Part shown: positions 62,026 to 64,000 of the stretch, one piece after another
How the letters are laid out: every line of letters begins with the position of its first letter
Numbering within the stretch: position 1 is the first letter of the stretch
NCBI RefSeq assembly: GCF_004798665.1
Contig: NZ_CP039292.1
Location: forward strand, 1,488,001 to 1,552,000
Direction of reading: 5' to 3'
Source: Actinomyces procaprae
Lineage (GTDB): Bacteria; Actinomycetota; Actinomycetes; Actinomycetales; Actinomycetaceae
Length of the DNA stretch: 64,000 bases
Program-made: the position numbers and the translations under genes
The notes under the pieces: model-generated
Database searches by the model: none
Told to the model about the DNA's origin: nothing
What the model saw: the letters and a program-made list of their open reading frames with translations, nothing else

Positions 62026-62771
62026 CCCAGCGGCGTTCCGGTCGCCTGCTCCAGTTCGGCCAGCAGCCGATCCTGGAAGTCGACGTCGGTGGCACGCCGG
62101 TCGGGTTGCTGAGTGCGCTGGTGGTGCCAGTAGGCGCTTACGTGGGTGCGTGGGTCCTCACCGAGGGCCAGCCAGGCCTGGGTGCGGTGCCCGGCCTCCA
62201 GGTCGTCCGGGGCGCCGGCGCCGCCCATGCGGGTGGGCACCCAGCCCGGGTCGACGGCGTTGGCCCACGTGCCCGGACGGAGCCGACCCACCGCGGCGGC
62301 CAGCGCCGTCACCAGCAGTTTGGAGTCCGAGTACGACACCGTCGGCCGCGTGCCCGTCCAGTCGACTCCTGCCAGGCGGGTGGTGTTGAGCCGGGCACCG
62401 CGGTGCATGCTGGAGGAGAGGTACACGTGGCGCTGTGCGGGCACTAGGGCGGTGAGCAGGTAGGGGGCGATGACGTTGACGGCCAGCACCAGGGCCTCGT
62501 CCATGGTGCCGGCATTGTGGACGACGGCGTCCACACCTCCCAGAGCGGCTACCTGCTCGGCCACCTCCCGCACCTGCGTCTGCTCCGCCAGGTCCCCGAC
62601 GACGCCGGGCACGTCCGCACCCACGGCGCGGCCGACGGTGTCGAGCTGCTCGGGGCGGCGCACATGCGCCACCACCTGTGCCCCGGCGTCCAGCAGGTCG
62701 CCCAGGGCGCCGAGGCCCAGACCTTGGCTCGTTCCGGTCACCAGTACACGTGTCACTGTGGTGTTCTCCAT
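62022..62771 (-). CDS. Short-chain dehydrogenase/reductase
   Basis: The product is 249 residues. TGTSQGLGLGALGDLLDAG is the nucleotide-binding motif, VVHNAGTMDEA the NAG motif, and YSDSK the catalytic Tyr/Lys pair. The substrate is unknown. It converges with the hydrolase gene with a 4-bp overlap of the stops. ATG 62771 has GAGGAG very close; GTG 62756 has GGAG at better spacing, so five residues of the start are uncertain. Confidence 0.87.
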   Translation of the reverse strand: MENTTVTRVLVTGTSQGLGLGALGDLLDAGAQVVAHVRRPEQLDTVGRAVGADVPGVVGDLAEQTQVREVAEQVAALGGVDAVVHNAGTMDEALVLAVNVIAPYLLTALVPAQRHVYLSSSMHRGARLNTTRLAGVDWTGTRPTVSYSDSKLLVTALAAAVGRLRPGTWANAVDPGWVPTRMGGAGAPDDLEAGHRTQAWLALGEDPRTHVSAYWHHQRTQQPDRRATDVDFQDRLLAELEQATGTPLG

Positions 62772-62825
62772 TCTCCTCGGTCGGCTTGACGATAACGTTA
62801 CCGCCTCACGGTCGAGGAGCGGCGG

Positions 62826-63347
62826 TCATGAACGATCGTGGCCGGCTGCCGCAAGTAAGAGTTCCGCCCCGGCGTGTGCGGCGACCAGTACGGGCAGGGA
62901 GGCAGCCAGCCCGGCCGGCGACACGCGGGAGGGCACGCCCTGGGCCCGAAGTGCGCAGCGCGCCCAGGCGCCGTAGCCGATCACCAGCGGTGCGGTGAGA
63001 GCCCCGGACACGTACCCGCCCCGGACCGCACACGCCGCCAGATGGGCGAAGCCGTGCAGGCCCCAGGCCGCGGCCGCGTTCTGGAACCAGGCGGAGCGAC
63101 CGCCGCTGCGGAATCCCGCCACCGAGGCGCCGACCCAGTGAATCCCGATCAGGGCGATCGCCAGACGCACATGCGCCTGACTCCACCCCTCGCGCCGCGC
63201 CCCTTCCGGAAGCGGCATCCATTCCGGCGCGCGGCGTAGCAGCCAGGTGGAGGAGGCCCGGTAGGTGAATAGTTCCTCTCCGTCGTTGAGCAGATAGCAG
63301 GCGGCCAGCCCCAGCGCCGCCGCCTTGACGCCGGCGGGCCGCGTCAT
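62826..63347 (-). CDS. HXXEE-type membrane protein, first motif altered
   Basis: The product is 173 residues with about five membrane helices. LLNDGEELFTYR replaces the usual H-D-x-E-E of HXXEE proteins with N-D-G-E-E, while HGFAHLAACAVRGGYVSGALTAPLV keeps the second conserved block. It is a paralogue of the upstream gene, whose stop it overlaps by four bases (ATGA). The family has no known function; the loss of the first His may change any metal or substrate site. Confidence 0.75.
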   Translation of the reverse strand: MTRPAGVKAAALGLAACYLLNDGEELFTYRASSTWLLRRAPEWMPLPEGARREGWSQAHVRLAIALIGIHWVGASVAGFRSGGRSAWFQNAAAAWGLHGFAHLAACAVRGGYVSGALTAPLVIGYGAWARCALRAQGVPSRVSPAGLAASLPVLVAAHAGAELLLAAAGHDRS

Positions 63348-63850
63348 GAGGTGAAGCTCCGCCAGCGCCGCGCGGCCAGGTACCCGGCCCCGTGCAGCGC
63401 GACGCCGACGACGGGGAAGGCCGGAATGGTCCACCGGGCCGCCCTCGGCTCGACGCCGTCGGCCCGCAGAGCCGCCTTGGCGAAGCCCCAGAACGGGAGC
63501 ACGACCGGGAGGGCGGTGGCGCAGCCGGGCGTGTAGCCGCGGGCCAGTGCTGCCGAGCCCAGGTGCAGGAAGGCGTGCATGCCGTAGCCGTAGAGCATCG
63601 CCTGGTAGAAGCCCGAGCGGCCGCGGGTGCGGTAGCCGTCCGCGGAGGCCGCCGCCATCAACACCCCCATCAGGCTCAGTGCCACATACACCTGGTCGCG
63701 CGACATCCCCCGCGTGCGTACGTCCTCGGGCAGCAGTGGCAGGGCGTGGAGGAAGGGGGGACGGCGCCCGGGCATGGTCGCGTACTCCTCCAGGTCGTGG
63801 ACCGGCCAGGAGAGAAACAGTCCTGAAGTCGCCAAGTCAACTCTGTCCAT
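63344..63850 (-). CDS. HXXEE-domain membrane protein
   Basis: The product is 168 residues with about five membrane helices. PVHDLEEYATMPG is the HXXEE motif, and MHAFLHLGSAALARGYTPGCATAL the second conserved block. The function is unknown. The ATG follows GGGAGG at short spacing. A 32-bp dyad lies 18 bases upstream, shared with a divergent gene at the window edge, so the pair is probably under that regulator. Confidence 0.8.
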   Translation of the reverse strand: MDRVDLATSGLFLSWPVHDLEEYATMPGRRPPFLHALPLLPEDVRTRGMSRDQVYVALSLMGVLMAAASADGYRTRGRSGFYQAMLYGYGMHAFLHLGSAALARGYTPGCATALPVVLPFWGFAKAALRADGVEPRAARWTIPAFPVVGVALHGAGYLAARRWRSFTS

Positions 63851-63867
63851 GGGGCCTCCCAGGATAT

Positions 63868-63899
63868 CGCTACCAATAGTTGCGCAACCTACAGTAGCG
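63868..63899. promoter_or_regulatory. 32-bp dyad operator between HXXEE genes and a divergent gene
   Basis: CGCTAC-N5-GTTGC/GCAAC-N5-GTAGCG is perfectly symmetrical about 63883/63884. Its core GTTGCGCAAC is like MarR/TetR-family sites. It is 18 bases from the HXXEE start and 59 bases from the divergent start, right for an autoregulated divergent pair. Confidence 0.65.
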
Positions 63900-63958
63900 G
63901 AAGTGGGTGTCAGATGGAAGAATTGCGTGCGATCCGGTGACAGGATGAGGAGGACGCC

Positions 63959-64000
63959 GTGGCGGGCAGGCCAGACGACACGGGTGAGGCGGGCCGACGG
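63959..64000 (+). CDS. Start of a gene cut by the window edge
   Basis: A GTG start follows GAGGAGG at good spacing, and the 14 visible residues read MAGRPDDTGEAGRR. That polar N-terminus would fit a TetR or MarR regulator, and the dyad upstream fits autoregulation, but there is too little sequence to assign a family. Confidence 0.5.
   Translation, partial: MAGRPDDTGEAGRR

Overview
The window comes from a high-GC actinobacterium, most likely an Actinomyces-like member of the Actinomycetaceae. The reasons are the base composition, the gene order rpsA-coaE-uvrB, the blocks rapZ-yvcK-whiA-gap-pgk-tpiA-secG and xerD-parA-scpA-scpB-rluB-tyrA-cmk/der, the bifunctional LysX, and a UDPGP-type UTP-glucose-1-phosphate uridylyltransferase as in bifidobacteria and actinomycetes. 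It is almost entirely core chromosome. I see no prophage, CRISPR array or defence island.

Layout. 1-16 kb: the 3' part of rpsA, a helical protein of unknown function, an SMR guanidinium exporter behind a guanidine-II riboswitch, a lipoprotein, coaE, uvrB, terC behind a manganese (yybP-ykoY) riboswitch, a CtpE-like P-type ATPase, and uvrA behind a LexA box. 12.5-16.7 kb holds two MITE-like elements and the scar of a vitamin B6 locus (C-terminal remnants of a MocR/PdxR-like regulator and of PdxT). 16.7-21.5 kb: two tandem DUF2339 membrane proteins. 21.5-26 kb: the uridylyltransferase, a four-tRNA cluster (Val, Gly, Cys, Val), a HAD phosphatase and an MFS transporter. 26-33 kb: uvrC and a complete LicT-controlled beta-glucoside operon (antiterminator, RAT/terminator, PTS EII, 6-phospho-beta-glucosidase). 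33-50 kb: purT, rapZ-yvcK-whiA, the glycolytic genes, secG, the recombination and segregation genes and cmk-der. 50-64 kb: MFS, HEAT protein, tag, pgi, moeB-rhodanese, tRNA-Pro, GyrI-like protein, the lysX operon, an SDR enzyme, and two HXXEE membrane proteins beside a divergent regulator cut by the window edge.

How the genes work together. Repair genes recur (uvrA, uvrB, uvrC, tag, perhaps the HEAT protein). Sugar metabolism is well represented (beta-glucoside uptake, pgi, gap, pgk, tpiA, UDP-glucose synthesis). lysX, a DUF998 membrane protein and an alpha/beta hydrolase form one tightly coupled operon that may make and break aminoacyl lipids.

Three patterns stand out beyond single genes. 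First, many genes start 6-7 bases after a NANNNT hexamer, the signature of leaderless transcripts. Second, two riboswitches can be traced base by base to the ribosome-binding site. Third, four single-base frameshifts in conserved genes (two in uvrC, one each in parA and scpB) lie in otherwise intact reading frames and look more like sequence errors than gene decay. All functions are read from motifs and context; no database search was run.
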